A DNA stretch of 64,000 nt from an uncultured Ruminococcus sp. (GTDB lineage Bacteria; Bacillota; Clostridia; Oscillospirales; Acutalibacteraceae). Positions 17,646 to 27,870 of the stretch are shown in pieces. The notes under the pieces are model-generated. The model did not search any database and had not been told where the DNA came from. It saw only the letters and a list, made by a program, of their open reading frames with translations. The first letter of the stretch is position 1; each line of letters opens with the position of its first letter. A program made the position numbers and the translations under genes. The stretch is from contig CAJODM010000012.1 in assembly GCA_905233755.1 (NCBI GenBank), positions 26,207-90,206 on the forward strand, written 5' to 3'.

Positions 17646-19424
17646 ATGGAGCAGAATATGCGACTATCGGATGATTTCCTCAGCGAGCTGAAGTACCGCA
17701 ACGACCTGTCTGAGATCGCCGCGGGCTATATGCAGCTCAAGCGGCGGGGCAGGAACCTTGTCGGGCTGTGCCCCTTTCACGGGGAGAAGACCCCCTCCTT
17801 CAACATCTATACCGAGAACGGCTCGTTCTACTGTTTCGGGTGCGGTGTCGGCGGCGACGTCATCACCTTTATCCGAAAGATCGAGAATCTCGATTATATC
17901 GAAGCGGTGCGATTCCTCGCCCAGCGGGCGGGGATGACGATGCCCGAGGACGACGTCGATGACTCTATGTCGCGGATGCGCACCCGTATCTATGAGGCGA
18001 ACCGCGAGGCGGCGCGCTTCTATCATGCTGCGCTGACCGGCAGCGGAGGACAGGCGGCGCTCGGCTATCTTCGGTCGCGTGCGCTGAGTGACAGCACCAT
18101 CCGGCATTTCGGGCTGGGATATGCCCCGCCGTCGCGCTTTGCGCTTGCGGATCACCTGCGCTCCAAGGGGTTCTCCGAGAGCGAGCTGATCGCCGGAAAC
18201 CTCGTGTTTCGCTCCCGCTCGGGCAAGGGGGTCGTCGATCGGTTTGCCGATCGGGTAATGTTCCCGATCATCGACCTGCGCGGCAACGTGATTGCTTTTG
18301 GCGGGCGGCTGATGGGCGACGGCAAGCCCAAGTACCTGAACACCTCGGACACCGTTGTGTTCTCGAAGAGCAGCAACCTCTTCTCGCTGAACAACGCCAA
18401 GAACGCGAAGTCCTCCTCCCTCATCCTGTGCGAGGGGTATATGGACGTGATCTCACTGTGTCAGGCGGGATTTGCTGAAGCGGTGGCGACGCTCGGCACC
18501 GCGCTGACCGCCGATCAGGCGGCGCTGATGAAGCGCTACTGTGACGATGTCGTCATCTGCTATGACGCCGACGAGGCGGGGCGCAAGGCAACCGCCCGCG
18601 CGATCGAGATCCTGCGGCGCGCCGGCGTGAACGTCCGCGTGCTGACGATCCCCGATGGCAAGGACCCCGACGAGTTCCTGCGCCGTCACGGCGACAAGGC
18701 GTACGAGGCGTTCAAGAATCTCCTCGACAACACCGGCAACGATATCGACTATCGGCTCTATCAGCTGCGTGCCCGTTACGACATGACCTCCTCATCGGGG
18801 AAGCTCGGGTACCTGTCCGATGCGGTCGCGGTGCTCTCGTCGCTCGAGAACCCGCTCGAGCGCGACATCTATGCATCGAAGCTGTCCGATGAGACCGGCG
18901 TCAACAAGGCATCCGTCATGGAGCAGGTCGACCGGCTGATGAAACGTCGCCGTACCGACCGCCGCCGCACCGAGTTCCGCGATATCGAGAAGCGGATCGC
19001 CGCCCGTGACGACCGCGTGAACCCCCAGCACGCCGATAACCTGCGCGCCGTCCGCGCCGAGGAGAACCTCATCGCCTTTCTCGTCAACAACCCGGACAAG
19101 CTCGATCATATCACCTCCCGCATCACTGCGGATGACTTTGTCACCGATTTCAACCGGAAGCTGTTTACATATTTCTCTGAGAGAATTAAAAACGGTGTCG
19201 ATCCCATGGCGTCGGTATCGGCGGATTTCACCGCCGACGAGCTGTCGCGGGTGATCCGGATCGTGACCTCTTACTCGTTCGTCTCGTCCACCGTTGACGC
19301 GATGAACGAGTATATCGACGTGATCCTCTGCCAAAGCGCCCGTCCCTCTTTGACCGATATCCGTGACGCGTCGGACGACGAGCTGAAGAAGTATCTCCAA
19401 GATCTCAAGGAATCGAAGAAATAA
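17646..19424 (+). CDS. dnaG: DNA primase
   Basis: CHC2 zinc motif [36 protein letters not shown] segment [17 protein letters not shown]. Confidence 0.95.
   Translation: MEQNMRLSDDFLSELKYRNDLSEIAAGYMQLKRRGRNLVGLCPFHGEKTPSFNIYTENGSFYCFGCGVGGDVITFIRKIENLDYIEAVRFLAQRAGMTMPEDDVDDSMSRMRTRIYEANREAARFYHAALTGSGGQAALGYLRSRALSDSTIRHFGLGYAPPSRFALADHLRSKGFSESELIAGNLVFRSRSGKGVVDRFADRVMFPIIDLRGNVIAFGGRLMGDGKPKYLNTSDTVVFSKSSNLFSLNNAKNAKSSSLILCEGYMDVISLCQAGFAEAVATLGTALTADQAALMKRYCDDVVICYDADEAGRKATARAIEILRRAGVNVRVLTIPDGKDPDEFLRRHGDKAYEAFKNLLDNTGNDIDYRLYQLRARYDMTSSSGKLGYLSDAVAVLSSLENPLERDIYASKLSDETGVNKASVMEQVDRLMKRRRTDRRRTEFRDIEKRIAARDDRVNPQHADNLRAVRAEENLIAFLVNNPDKLDHITSRITADDFVTDFNRKLFTYFSERIKNGVDPMASVSADFTADELSRVIRIVTSYSFVSSTVDAMNEYIDVILCQSARPSLTDIRDASDDELKKYLQDLKESKK
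19173..19185. repeat. dyad motif TTCT-N5-AGAA inside dnaG
   Basis: TTACATAT-TTCT-CTGAG-AGAA-TTAAAAAC. Confidence 0.6.
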
Positions 19425-19459
19425 CTATATCTTTACTGTACCGAAAGGAAGGATGTATT

Positions 19460-20572
19460 ATGGCCGCACCTGTATCTGACAAGAAGCATCTCGTCAGGGA
19501 TCTCACCGAGCTCGGAAAGGCCAAGGGATCGCTGACGAACCAGGATATTCTCGACGCGATCGGCGAGATGGATATCGACCCCGAACAGCTCGAGAAGCTA
19601 TACGACGCGCTCGAGGCGGCGGGCATCGACATCGTCGAGACCGACCTCGAGGAGGACCTCTCGCTCGAGGGGCTGAACCTCTCTGAGGACAGCGCGGACG
19701 ATGCGTCCGCCTCCGGCGACAGCGTCGATAACACCGACAACATCTCGATCGACGATCCGGTCAAGGTGTACCTGCGCGAGATCGGCCGTGTGCCGCTTTT
19801 GACGCCTGAAGAGGAGGTCGAGCTTGCGATCCGCATCTCTGAGGGCGACGTCAGCGCCAAGCAGCGGCTGTCCGAAGCGAACCTGCGCCTTGTCGTCAGC
19901 ATCGCCAAGCGATACCTCGGCCGCGGGATGCACTTCCTCGATCTGATCCAGGAGGGCAACCTCGGTCTGATCAAGGCGGTCGAGAAGTTCGACTATACCA
20001 AGGGTTTCAAGTTTTCCACCTATGCCACATGGTGGATCCGTCAGGCGATCACCCGTGCGATCGCCGACCAGGCGCGCACCATCCGCATCCCCGTCCACAT
20101 GGTCGAGACCATCAACAAGGTCAAGAAAGTCTCGTCCCAGCTGTTGCACCAGAACGGGCACGAGCCCTCGGCCGACGAGATCGCCGAGGAGCTCGGGATG
20201 CCGGTCGAGAAGGTGCGCGAGATCATGCGCGTGGCACAGGAGCCCGTCTCGCTCGAGACCCCGATCGGCGAGGAGGAGGACAGCCACCTCGGCGACTTCA
20301 TCCCCGATGACGACGCGCCGGCTCCCGCCGACGCCGCCTCCCACACCATGCTGCGTGAGCAGCTCATGGAGGTGCTCGATACCCTCACCCCCCGCGAGGA
20401 GAAGGTGCTGCGGCTGCGGTTCGGGCTCGAGGACGGGCGCTCCCGCACCCTCGAAGAGGTAGGCAAGGAGTTCAACGTCACCCGCGAGCGTATCCGCCAG
20501 ATCGAGGCAAAGGCCCTTCGCAAGCTGCGCCATCCCTCCCGCTCGAAGAAGCTCAAGGACTTTCTCGACTAG
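19460..20572 (+). CDS. rpoD: RNA polymerase sigma factor RpoD (sigma-70/sigma-A)
   Basis: [25 protein letters not shown], region 2 [40 protein letters not shown], region 4 helix-turn-helix. Confidence 0.96.
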   Translation: MAAPVSDKKHLVRDLTELGKAKGSLTNQDILDAIGEMDIDPEQLEKLYDALEAAGIDIVETDLEEDLSLEGLNLSEDSADDASASGDSVDNTDNISIDDPVKVYLREIGRVPLLTPEEEVELAIRISEGDVSAKQRLSEANLRLVVSIAKRYLGRGMHFLDLIQEGNLGLIKAVEKFDYTKGFKFSTYATWWIRQAITRAIADQARTIRIPVHMVETINKVKKVSSQLLHQNGHEPSADEIAEELGMPVEKVREIMRVAQEPVSLETPIGEEEDSHLGDFIPDDDAPAPADAASHTMLREQLMEVLDTLTPREEKVLRLRFGLEDGRSRTLEEVGKEFNVTRERIRQIEAKALRKLRHPSRSKKLKDFLD

Positions 20573-20575
20573 CGT

Positions 20576-20956
20576 ATGATCAGCTACGAGGAATGCGGCG
20601 ATATGCTCGATCAGATCGCCGAGTCGATGCCGCGCGAGCTGTTCCGCGAGCTCAACGGCGGGGTTGTGCTGTGCCGTGAGGCGCGGCTGCATCCGTATGC
20701 GCAGGACCACGATCTGTACATACTCGGCGTCTATGTGCGCGACAATCTCGGCAAGTCGATCAAGCTCTATTACGGCAGCTTTGTGCGGGTCTTCCGTGAC
20801 AAGTCGCGCGACGAGTTCCGCGAGCTGCTGCGCCATACGCTCTCGCACGAGCTGCGTCATCACAACGAGTATCTCGCCGGTGCAGACGATCTTGTCTACT
20901 ATGACGACGAGCAGATCAGCCGTTATCTTCGCTCTAAGGGATTCACGATTCAATAA
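20576..20956 (+). CDS. zincin-like metallopeptidase domain protein
   Basis: HTLSHELRHHNEYL (HExxH) in a 126-aa protein. Confidence 0.75.
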   Translation: MISYEECGDMLDQIAESMPRELFRELNGGVVLCREARLHPYAQDHDLYILGVYVRDNLGKSIKLYYGSFVRVFRDKSRDEFRELLRHTLSHELRHHNEYLAGADDLVYYDDEQISRYLRSKGFTIQ

Positions 20957-20960
20957 CGAT

Positions 20961-21107
20961 GGGGCTGTCACAAAATAGAAAAATGTCATTCTGAACGCCA
21001 GTGAAGAATCTGAAAGTGCTCTCCTTTCGATCAGATTGGACATGACAGGTGTAATCATATTGGATAGATTGCACTATAAGATACTTCGCTAATGCTCAGG
21101 ATGACAC
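20961..21107. repeat. MITE-like imperfect inverted repeat
   Basis: TGTCATTCTGAACGCCAGTGAAGAATCT (20984-21011) versus reverse complement of 21080-21107 TGTCATCCTGAGCATTAGCGAAGTATCT; the first 42 nt recur at 63808-63849. Confidence 0.65.
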
Positions 21108-21228
21108 ACTGAGGGGCTATCGCATTTCTCCTTTCTTTATATCGGCGACAGCACGATTTGACCGTGCTGTCATATTTCTCTTCTTGTCCTAATAGAATGT
21201 ACAAAAAAGCGATACAAGGAGAGAGACG

Positions 21229-22755
21229 ATGGAATATAACCTCAAGAAGACCCCGCTGCCGGTGCTCACACCGGTGCTCGACACCGTATCGGAGCAGAGC
21301 GTGGACGTCGATATCACCCTGCCCGATTACTGTCCCGATGTACAGCGGGTGCTGCGCTGTACCATGTGCCCGATGATCTACTCGACATCCCGCAGCGGCG
21401 GTCAGCTGACCGTGGACGGCGGGGTGCTGCTGCGCGTGATGTACACCGACAGCGTGCGCAGTAACATCCGCTCCTATGAGCATACCGTGCCGTTTACTGC
21501 CGGGTTTGCGATGCGGGACGTCACCGACGAGGTGGTCGTATGTACCGATACCAAGGTCGAGTACCTGAACTGTCGCGTCCACAGCCCCCGCAAGCTGAGC
21601 TTGCACGGGGCGTTCTCGCTGTATGTCACCGCGTCGTGCAGGGGAGAGGTGCGCTTCGCTTATGACGGCGGGAGGGATGACCTGCAGCTGTTGACAGAGA
21701 CCACCTCCCTGTGTGCGCTGAGCTGTCTGTGCAGCGACAGCTTCTCCTATGCCGAGGATATCTCGCTGAACGACAACCCGCCGATCGAGGCGATGATCTC
21801 CCATTCGCTGTCGGTGCGGCTGACAGAGCTGCGTGCCGTCAGCGGCAAGATCCACCTGTCCGCCGAGGGTCAGCTGCGGTTGATGTATCTGAGCGATCTC
21901 GAACAGGGCAGCGTCGAGCATCTGTCCTATGTGTTCCCCATCTCGCGCGTAGTCGACTGTGACGGCGTGACGGACGAAACCGTTCTGCGCGCGCAGCTGT
22001 GCCTGATGAGCTATGATCTGCGCCGCAACACCGACGCGCTGTCCGAGGGGACGCTGTTGTCGCTCGATATGCGGCTGTGCTTCTCGGCGTTCGGTTATGA
22101 GGAGCAAGCAGTGACGATGATCGCCGACGCCTTCTCGACCTCGTGCGACGTCAGCTGTACCGTCGATACGGCGTCGTGTATCGCCGATCTGCACGTGGAT
22201 ACCTACAGCCATGTCGAGCGCGGGACGGTATCGACCGGTGACGACAGCATCGCGTCGGTCATGGATCTCTATGCCGACGGGGTGACCGTGACCCCCTCGA
22301 TCAGCAACGGAAAGCTGATCCTGTCGACCAAGGTGAGCGTCTGTATGCTCTTGATGAATACCGACGACCAGCCGGTCTATCTCGAGCGGGCAATCAGCTT
22401 TGACTATGAGACCGACTCGGGCGGGCTGAGCGAGGTCGTCGCTGTCGATGCTTTGGCGGACAGCGTCAGCTACCGCATCGTCGACGAGCATACCATCGAG
22501 TTGCGCGCCGACGTTCGCTATACCGTCTGTCTGTGCGAGCCGGTGACGCTCTCGGCGGTGAACGCGGTGACAGCCCTCGAGGACACCGCGGCGATACGCG
22601 ATGACAGCGCGCTGACCCTCTGCTATGCTCAGCCGGGCGAGCGCGTCTGGGATATCGCCAAGCGGTATGCCGCCCGCCCCGATATGCTCAAGGCAGAGAA
22701 CGGGATCGACGGCGATCGTGTCGAGAACGCGATGATGCTGCTCATCCCCACCTGA
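21229..22755 (+). CDS. SPOCS (DUF3794) domain protein with C-terminal LysM
   Basis: SVDVDITLPDYCPDVQRVLRC...; C-terminal GERVWDIAKRYAARPDMLKAENGI...LLIPT LysM-like. Confidence 0.85.
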   Translation: MEYNLKKTPLPVLTPVLDTVSEQSVDVDITLPDYCPDVQRVLRCTMCPMIYSTSRSGGQLTVDGGVLLRVMYTDSVRSNIRSYEHTVPFTAGFAMRDVTDEVVVCTDTKVEYLNCRVHSPRKLSLHGAFSLYVTASCRGEVRFAYDGGRDDLQLLTETTSLCALSCLCSDSFSYAEDISLNDNPPIEAMISHSLSVRLTELRAVSGKIHLSAEGQLRLMYLSDLEQGSVEHLSYVFPISRVVDCDGVTDETVLRAQLCLMSYDLRRNTDALSEGTLLSLDMRLCFSAFGYEEQAVTMIADAFSTSCDVSCTVDTASCIADLHVDTYSHVERGTVSTGDDSIASVMDLYADGVTVTPSISNGKLILSTKVSVCMLLMNTDDQPVYLERAISFDYETDSGGLSEVVAVDALADSVSYRIVDEHTIELRADVRYTVCLCEPVTLSAVNAVTALEDTAAIRDDSALTLCYAQPGERVWDIAKRYAARPDMLKAENGIDGDRVENAMMLLIPT

Positions 22756-22760
22756 CTATG

Positions 22761-22789
22761 TCATAAACCTCTGCACAGCGTCATACTAT
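22761..22789 (+). promoter_or_regulatory. candidate sigma-E promoter of spoIVA
   Basis: TCATAAA - 14 nt - CATACTAT, close to the sigma-E consensus. Confidence 0.45.
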
Positions 22790-22816
22790 CTACTAACTTT
22801 TTACCGGAGGAAAACT

Positions 22817-24295
22817 ATGGAAGAGAGAAATATCTATAAGGATATCGAGACGCGCACCGGCGGCGATATCTATATCGGGGTGGTCGGGCCGGTTCGCACC
22901 GGCAAATCGACATTCATCAGGCAGTTCATGGATACGCTGGTGCTGCCGCATATCGACGACGACAGCCGTCGCGAGCGCGCGAACGACGAGCTGCCCCAGT
23001 CCTCCGCCGGCAGGACGATCATGACCACCGAGCCCAAGTTCGTCCCCGAGAACGCCGTCGGGATCACGCTGGACGGAACCGCTCACCTTCGGGTACGGAT
23101 GATCGACTGTGTCGGGTATATCGTCGATTCGGCGATGGGATATATCGAGGATGACGCCGAGCGGCTCGTTAACACCCCGTGGAACGATGCGCCGATCCCG
23201 TTTCGTGATGCAGCAGAGACGGGGACGAGAAAGGTGATATCCGAGCACGCGACCATCGGGATCCTCGTCACCACCGACGGCTCGTTCGGCGATATCCCGC
23301 GCGGCGACTATACCGCTGCCGAGGAGCGGGTCGTTTCTGAGCTGCACAGCAGCGGCAAACCCTTCATCATCCTGCTGAATACGACCGATCCCGACAGCGC
23401 GAACTCCCGCGAGCTGTCGCGCGCGCTGTCAAAGAAGTATGACGCGCCGACCGTCGCCGCCGACTGTCTGACGCTCGACGAGAACAGCATCAAGGGGATC
23501 CTTGCGTCGCTGCTGTTCGAGTTCCCGATCCGCGAGATCCGTATCGCGCTGCCCCGATGGATGACGCGGCTCGAGGGCGACCACTGGCTGCGCTGTTCGG
23601 TGTTTGATGCGATCCGCCAAAGCTGCGAGAAGCTGTGCAGGATCCGCGAGGTGAACGACGCTGCCGCCGCGATGCCCGCGTGCGAGTATATCGACGACGC
23701 GTCGATCGATGCGCTCGAGCTGGGTCAGGGTAGGGCGGACGTCTCTGTGACCCTATCCGAAGGGCTGTTCTACCGGGTTCTGTCCGAGAAGAGCGGGCTC
23801 GATATCGCCGACGAGCGATCGCTGCTCGATTGTATCTGTACGCTGTCGGGCAGCCGCGAGCGGGTCGAGAAGATATCCGACGCGTATGAGGATGTGATGT
23901 CCACCGGCTACGGCATCGTGATGCCCTCGATGGAGGAGCTCTCGCTCGAGGAGCCCGAGATCGTCCGCCAGAACGGCAAGTACGGCATCCGGTTGCGCGC
24001 CTCGGCGCCGTCTATCCACATGATGCGGATCAACACGACCGCCGAGGTGACGCCGATCGTCGGCAGCGAGCAGCAGAGCGAGGAGCTGGTGTCCTATCTG
24101 CTGCGCGAGTTCGAGGAGAACCCCGCCAAAATCTGGGAGAGCAACATCTTCGGCAAGTCCGTCAGCGACCTCGTCGGCGAGGGGCTGCACAACAAGCTCT
24201 ACCGTATGCCGCCCAAGGCACGCGCCAAGGTAGGGGAGACCGTCGAGAAGATCATCAACGACGGATGCAACGGACTCATCTGCATTATTCTCTGA
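22817..24295 (+). CDS. spoIVA: stage IV sporulation protein A
   Basis: RNIYKDIETRTGGDIYIGVVGPVRTGKSTFIRQFMDTLVLP and the full-length SpoIVA pattern. Confidence 0.96.
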   Translation: MEERNIYKDIETRTGGDIYIGVVGPVRTGKSTFIRQFMDTLVLPHIDDDSRRERANDELPQSSAGRTIMTTEPKFVPENAVGITLDGTAHLRVRMIDCVGYIVDSAMGYIEDDAERLVNTPWNDAPIPFRDAAETGTRKVISEHATIGILVTTDGSFGDIPRGDYTAAEERVVSELHSSGKPFIILLNTTDPDSANSRELSRALSKKYDAPTVAADCLTLDENSIKGILASLLFEFPIREIRIALPRWMTRLEGDHWLRCSVFDAIRQSCEKLCRIREVNDAAAAMPACEYIDDASIDALELGQGRADVSVTLSEGLFYRVLSEKSGLDIADERSLLDCICTLSGSRERVEKISDAYEDVMSTGYGIVMPSMEELSLEEPEIVRQNGKYGIRLRASAPSIHMMRINTTAEVTPIVGSEQQSEELVSYLLREFEENPAKIWESNIFGKSVSDLVGEGLHNKLYRMPPKARAKVGETVEKIINDGCNGLICIIL

Positions 24296-24394
24296 AAGAA
24301 AAAATATATCCGCCTCCATTTTGGTGTTGAATTATCTCATGGTTTGTAGTATAATACATACTGAGATAAGTTGGACCATATGGAGGCATTTTTT

Positions 24395-24757
24395 ATGGCT
24401 GATAAGCTTACGATATCGCTGACGATCCTGCTGACAGGGTTCGTGGTCGTGTTTGCGGTGCTCTTGCTGCTCATCGGGATCATCAAGCTCTACGGCACCG
24501 TCGTCTACCGCATCCAGACCGGCAGGAAGGAGAAGCCCGCCGTCATCCCGACCCCCTCGACGTCGGAGCCGACACCTGAGCCGGTGGCGGTTGTCGAGTC
24601 GAGCGCTGACCCCGATGCGCTGATCGCCGTGATCTCTGCGGCGGTATATGCTGTCTACCCATCCGATCAGGTGCGCATCAAGAGCATCCGCAAGGCGCCT
24701 GTTTCTTCGAACGAGTGGCACAGGGCGGGGCTCAACGACAGCATCAGACCGTTCTGA
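24395..24757 (+). CDS. OadG-family Na+-pumping decarboxylase gamma subunit
   Basis: Single TM (LTILLTGFVVVFAVLLLLIGIIKLYG) plus Pro-rich linker and C-terminal segment. Confidence 0.75.
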   Translation: MADKLTISLTILLTGFVVVFAVLLLLIGIIKLYGTVVYRIQTGRKEKPAVIPTPSTSEPTPEPVAVVESSADPDALIAVISAAVYAVYPSDQVRIKSIRKAPVSSNEWHRAGLNDSIRPF

Positions 24758-24767
24758 GGAGGCAGCT

Positions 24768-26006
24768 ATGACGATTTTGAATGGATTTTTTGACGCGCTG
24801 AAGGGGTTGTATCAATCCTCGGGGATGTCGACCCTTGTCTGGCAGAACTATGTGATGATCGTTGTCGCGTGTTTTCTGATGTATCTGGCGATCAAAAAGC
24901 AGTACGAACCGCTCTTGCTGCTGCCGATTGCGTTCGGTATGCTGCTCGTGAACCTGTATCCGGCGATCATGGACCCGCCATCGACCAACATGGTGGAGAT
25001 GTCCGAGTACCTCAAGACCCACGACGGCCCGCTGAACTATGCCGTCACCACCATTGGCGGCGTCGATTATGTGAACGTCCCGACCTACGGCGGGCTGCTA
25101 TACTATCTCTATCAGGGCGTGAAGCTCGGTATCTATCCGCCGCTGATCTTCCTGGGCATCGGGTGCATGACCGACTTCGGTCCCCTTATCGCCAGCCCCA
25201 AGAGCTTTATCCTCGGCGCGGCGGCTCAGATCGGTATTTTCATCACTTTCATCGGCGCGATCTTTCTCGGCTTTACCCAGCCGCAGGCGGGCGCGATCGG
25301 GATCATCGGCGGCGCGGACGGCCCGACCGCTATCTATGTCACTTCAAAGCTCGCTCCCGAGCTGCTCGGGCCCATTGCCGTGGCGGCGTATTCCTACATG
25401 GCGTTGGTGCCGATCATCCAGCCGCCCATCATGCGCGCGCTGACCACGAAGAAAGAGCGTTCGGTCGTGATGGAGCAGCTGCGTCCGGTCTCCAAGCTCG
25501 AGAAGATCATGTTTCCGGTCATCGTTGTCATCGTGGTGGCGATCGCGCTGCCCTCTGCGGCGCCGCTGGTCGGGATGCTGATGCTCGGCAACATCTTCAA
25601 GGAGAGCGGCGTGGTCGAGCGTATCTCCAAGACCGCCCAGAACGAGCTGATGAACATTATCACCATCTTCTTGGGTACCACCGTCGGCGCGACCGCGACC
25701 GGCACCGTGTTCCTGACCCCCAAGACCCTCGGTATTATTGCGCTGGGACTGTTCGCGTTCTGCATGGGCACCGCGTTCGGCGTGCTCTTCGGCAAGATCA
25801 TGTATAAGCTCAGCGGCGGCAAGGTGAACCCCCTGATCGGCTCTGCCGGCGTCTCGGCTGTCCCGATGGCGGCGCGCGTCGCGAACAAGGTCGGCCAGGA
25901 GGAGAACCCCGGCAACTTCCTGCTGATGCACGCGATGGGGCCGAACGTCGCCGGCGTGATCGGCTCAGCTGTCGCGGCGGGCGTGCTGATGAGTATTTTG
26001 GGATAA
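24768..26006 (+). CDS. Na+-translocating decarboxylase beta subunit (OadB/GcdB)
   Basis: MTDFGPLIASPKSFILGAAAQIGIF, GIIGGADGPTAIYVTSKLAPELLGPIAVAAYSYMALVPIIQPPIMRALTTKKER. Confidence 0.93.
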   Translation: MTILNGFFDALKGLYQSSGMSTLVWQNYVMIVVACFLMYLAIKKQYEPLLLLPIAFGMLLVNLYPAIMDPPSTNMVEMSEYLKTHDGPLNYAVTTIGGVDYVNVPTYGGLLYYLYQGVKLGIYPPLIFLGIGCMTDFGPLIASPKSFILGAAAQIGIFITFIGAIFLGFTQPQAGAIGIIGGADGPTAIYVTSKLAPELLGPIAVAAYSYMALVPIIQPPIMRALTTKKERSVVMEQLRPVSKLEKIMFPVIVVIVVAIALPSAAPLVGMLMLGNIFKESGVVERISKTAQNELMNIITIFLGTTVGATATGTVFLTPKTLGIIALGLFAFCMGTAFGVLFGKIMYKLSGGKVNPLIGSAGVSAVPMAARVANKVGQEENPGNFLLMHAMGPNVAGVIGSAVAAGVLMSILG

Positions 26007-26040
26007 CAACGGATATTGTATCCTGTATGACAGAAGAATT

Positions 26041-26066
26041 TGGCGTGAACCATCACGCCATTTTTC
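26041..26066 (+). terminator. intrinsic terminator after oadB
   Basis: TGGCGTGA-ACCA-TCACGCCA-TTTTTC. Confidence 0.75.
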
Positions 26067-26091
26067 TTTTTGGAAAATAAACTTGATAATA

Positions 26092-26104
26092 TTCTAATTT
26101 AGAA
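26092..26104. repeat. dyad motif TTCT-N5-AGAA, intergenic between oadB and wzz
   Basis: TTGATAATA-TTCT-AATTT-AGAA-TTAAAACCG. Confidence 0.6.
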
Positions 26105-26165
26105 TTAAAACCGAACATTTTTCGATATAATATAAGTTGATAACCTATGTAAAAGGGGGAATAGT

Positions 26166-26861
26166 GTGACAAAGCAGCTGACGATCGGCGATCTGCTGCA
26201 GATGTTTCTGCATCATATCCGGCTGATCATTATCCTGACACTTGTCGCGACGCTTATCGCGTTTTTGTATGTGACCTATATGGTGACGCCCGTCTATACG
26301 ACCTCTGCGCTGATCCTGGTTCAGACGGATTCGGCGTTTGACTACAGCACGTCCACCAGCTCCAGCTTATCGGGCGAGAAGGTCGACGTGAACAGCGTGA
26401 GCTCATCGGTCACGCTGGCTAACACCTGCGCCATCATGTTCACCCAGGATCCCGATATGAAGAGCATCATCAGCGGCGCGTCGGTCTCCATTAACTCGGT
26501 CGAGGACACGTACTTTCTGAGGATCACCGCATCCTCGCCCGATCCCAACACCGCCGCGACGATCGCCAACCGCGTTGCCGAGACGGCTCCGGCGGTATTT
26601 GCCAAGTACTTTGCCGACGCCGGCAAGGTCGACACGGTCGAAGAGGCGTCGATCCCATCGACCCCCTCGTCCCCCAACAAGTCGCGGTATATCCTGATGG
26701 GCTTTCTCATCGGGATCGTGCTGTCGCTTGTGATTTCGTTCTTGCTGGAGATTGTCGACACGACCATCAAGCCCGGCGACGATCTCTACAAGATATACGA
26801 TATCCCGGTGTTCGGCGAGATCATCGACTTTGATGCGGAAGGCGGTGCGAAGAAGAAATGA
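26166..26861 (+). CDS. Wzz/YveK-type chain-length determinant, BY-kinase modulator
   Basis: Two TMs flanking an extracellular domain; EEASIPSTPSSPNKSRYILMGFLIGIVLSLVISFLLEIVDTTIK. Confidence 0.85.
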   Translation: MTKQLTIGDLLQMFLHHIRLIIILTLVATLIAFLYVTYMVTPVYTTSALILVQTDSAFDYSTSTSSSLSGEKVDVNSVSSSVTLANTCAIMFTQDPDMKSIISGASVSINSVEDTYFLRITASSPDPNTAATIANRVAETAPAVFAKYFADAGKVDTVEEASIPSTPSSPNKSRYILMGFLIGIVLSLVISFLLEIVDTTIKPGDDLYKIYDIPVFGEIIDFDAEGGAKKK

Positions 26862-27598
26862 AAGTAAGCTCCAAGAAGCAGAAGACCGAAGCCCCCGAGA
26901 AGGCGAAGAACATCCTCTCTGCCGACTCCAAGTTTGCGATCGTCGAGGGCTACAAGATCGCGCGTACCAACCTCGTGTTCTCGCTGACCGCACAGGAGAA
27001 CAACTGTGTCGCCGTTACCTCATGGTCGAAGGGCGAGGGCAAGAGTACCGCCACCGTGAACCTCGCTATCTCCTTCGCCAAGATGGGGAAGAAGGTGCTG
27101 CTACTCGATACCGACCTGCGCCGCCCGAACATCCATAACCTGCTCAAACTCAAGAACGAGGAAGGGCTGTCCAATATCGTCGGCCAGTTCGGCAAGTTCG
27201 ATGAGATCGTGAACCGCAACGCGGTCCAGAACCTGGACGTCGTGACCTCCGGCCCGATCCCGCCCAACCCGTCCGAACTGCTCGCGTCACCGTCGTTCGA
27301 GAAGTTCATCACCCAGATGAAGGCGGACTATGACTATGTTATCATGGACACTCCGCCGCTCGGCGTTGTCGCCGATACCGTGCTGTTGAAGGACTATGTC
27401 GGCGGCTATGTGCTGGTCGTCCGCGAGAAGATCACGACCCACGGCGATGTGGAGCGTGCGATCCAGAACATCACGCTGGCGGATTCGAAGATCCTCGGAT
27501 TCCTCAAGGTCGGCTGCTCGATGCACAACCGCTCCGGCTACAAGAAGTATCGGTATCACTACAACTATAACTACAACTATACCTACTACCGCTACTGA
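26858..27598 (+). CDS. CpsD/YwqD-family bacterial tyrosine kinase
   Basis: Walker A SWSKGEGKSTATVNLA, Walker A' VLLLDTDLRRPNIHN, MDTPPLG; Tyr-rich tail SGYKKYRYHYNYNYNYTYYRY. Confidence 0.9.
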   Translation: MKVSSKKQKTEAPEKAKNILSADSKFAIVEGYKIARTNLVFSLTAQENNCVAVTSWSKGEGKSTATVNLAISFAKMGKKVLLLDTDLRRPNIHNLLKLKNEEGLSNIVGQFGKFDEIVNRNAVQNLDVVTSGPIPPNPSELLASPSFEKFITQMKADYDYVIMDTPPLGVVADTVLLKDYVGGYVLVVREKITTHGDVERAIQNITLADSKILGFLKVGCSMHNRSGYKKYRYHYNYNYNYTYYRY

Positions 27599-27688
27599 TA
27601 TCCCCTTGCGAGCGCGACCGATGATCTACCGCAGTGTGCCGAAGGACTGACATCTCAGCGTGTCCGAATACGCTATCGGATGCCTGCC

Positions 27689-27716
27689 GAAGACCCCCGA
27701 ACGGGGGTCTTCTTCA
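27689..27716 (+). terminator. intrinsic terminator
   Basis: GAAGACCCCC-GAAC-GGGGGTCTTC-TTC. Confidence 0.7.
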
Positions 27717-27870
27717 TATAGAAGGAATTCGTTATCACTATCTGCATCCCGTTCATATCATAAAATAATTGCAAGAATATCACAAAAGTATTGCAAAAAC
27801 TCGAATTTTGCGGTATGATAGTAGGACAACAGCGAAAAATTCTGCAATTTTTATCGAAGAAGGGTGCAAA

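Noticed and set aside
19598-22491. Long minus-strand ORFs opposite rpoD and the SPOCS gene (19598-21058, 21055-22491)
   Set aside because: Both overlap strong forward genes; the apparent adjacency is coincidental and the translations are low-complexity.
17074-23790. TTCT-GTCCG-AGAA at 17074 (yigZ) and 23778 (spoIVA) as members of the AT-rich dyad family
   Set aside because: Both are GC-context, same frame, and encode L-S-E-K with common codons; likely chance matches, not counted as support.
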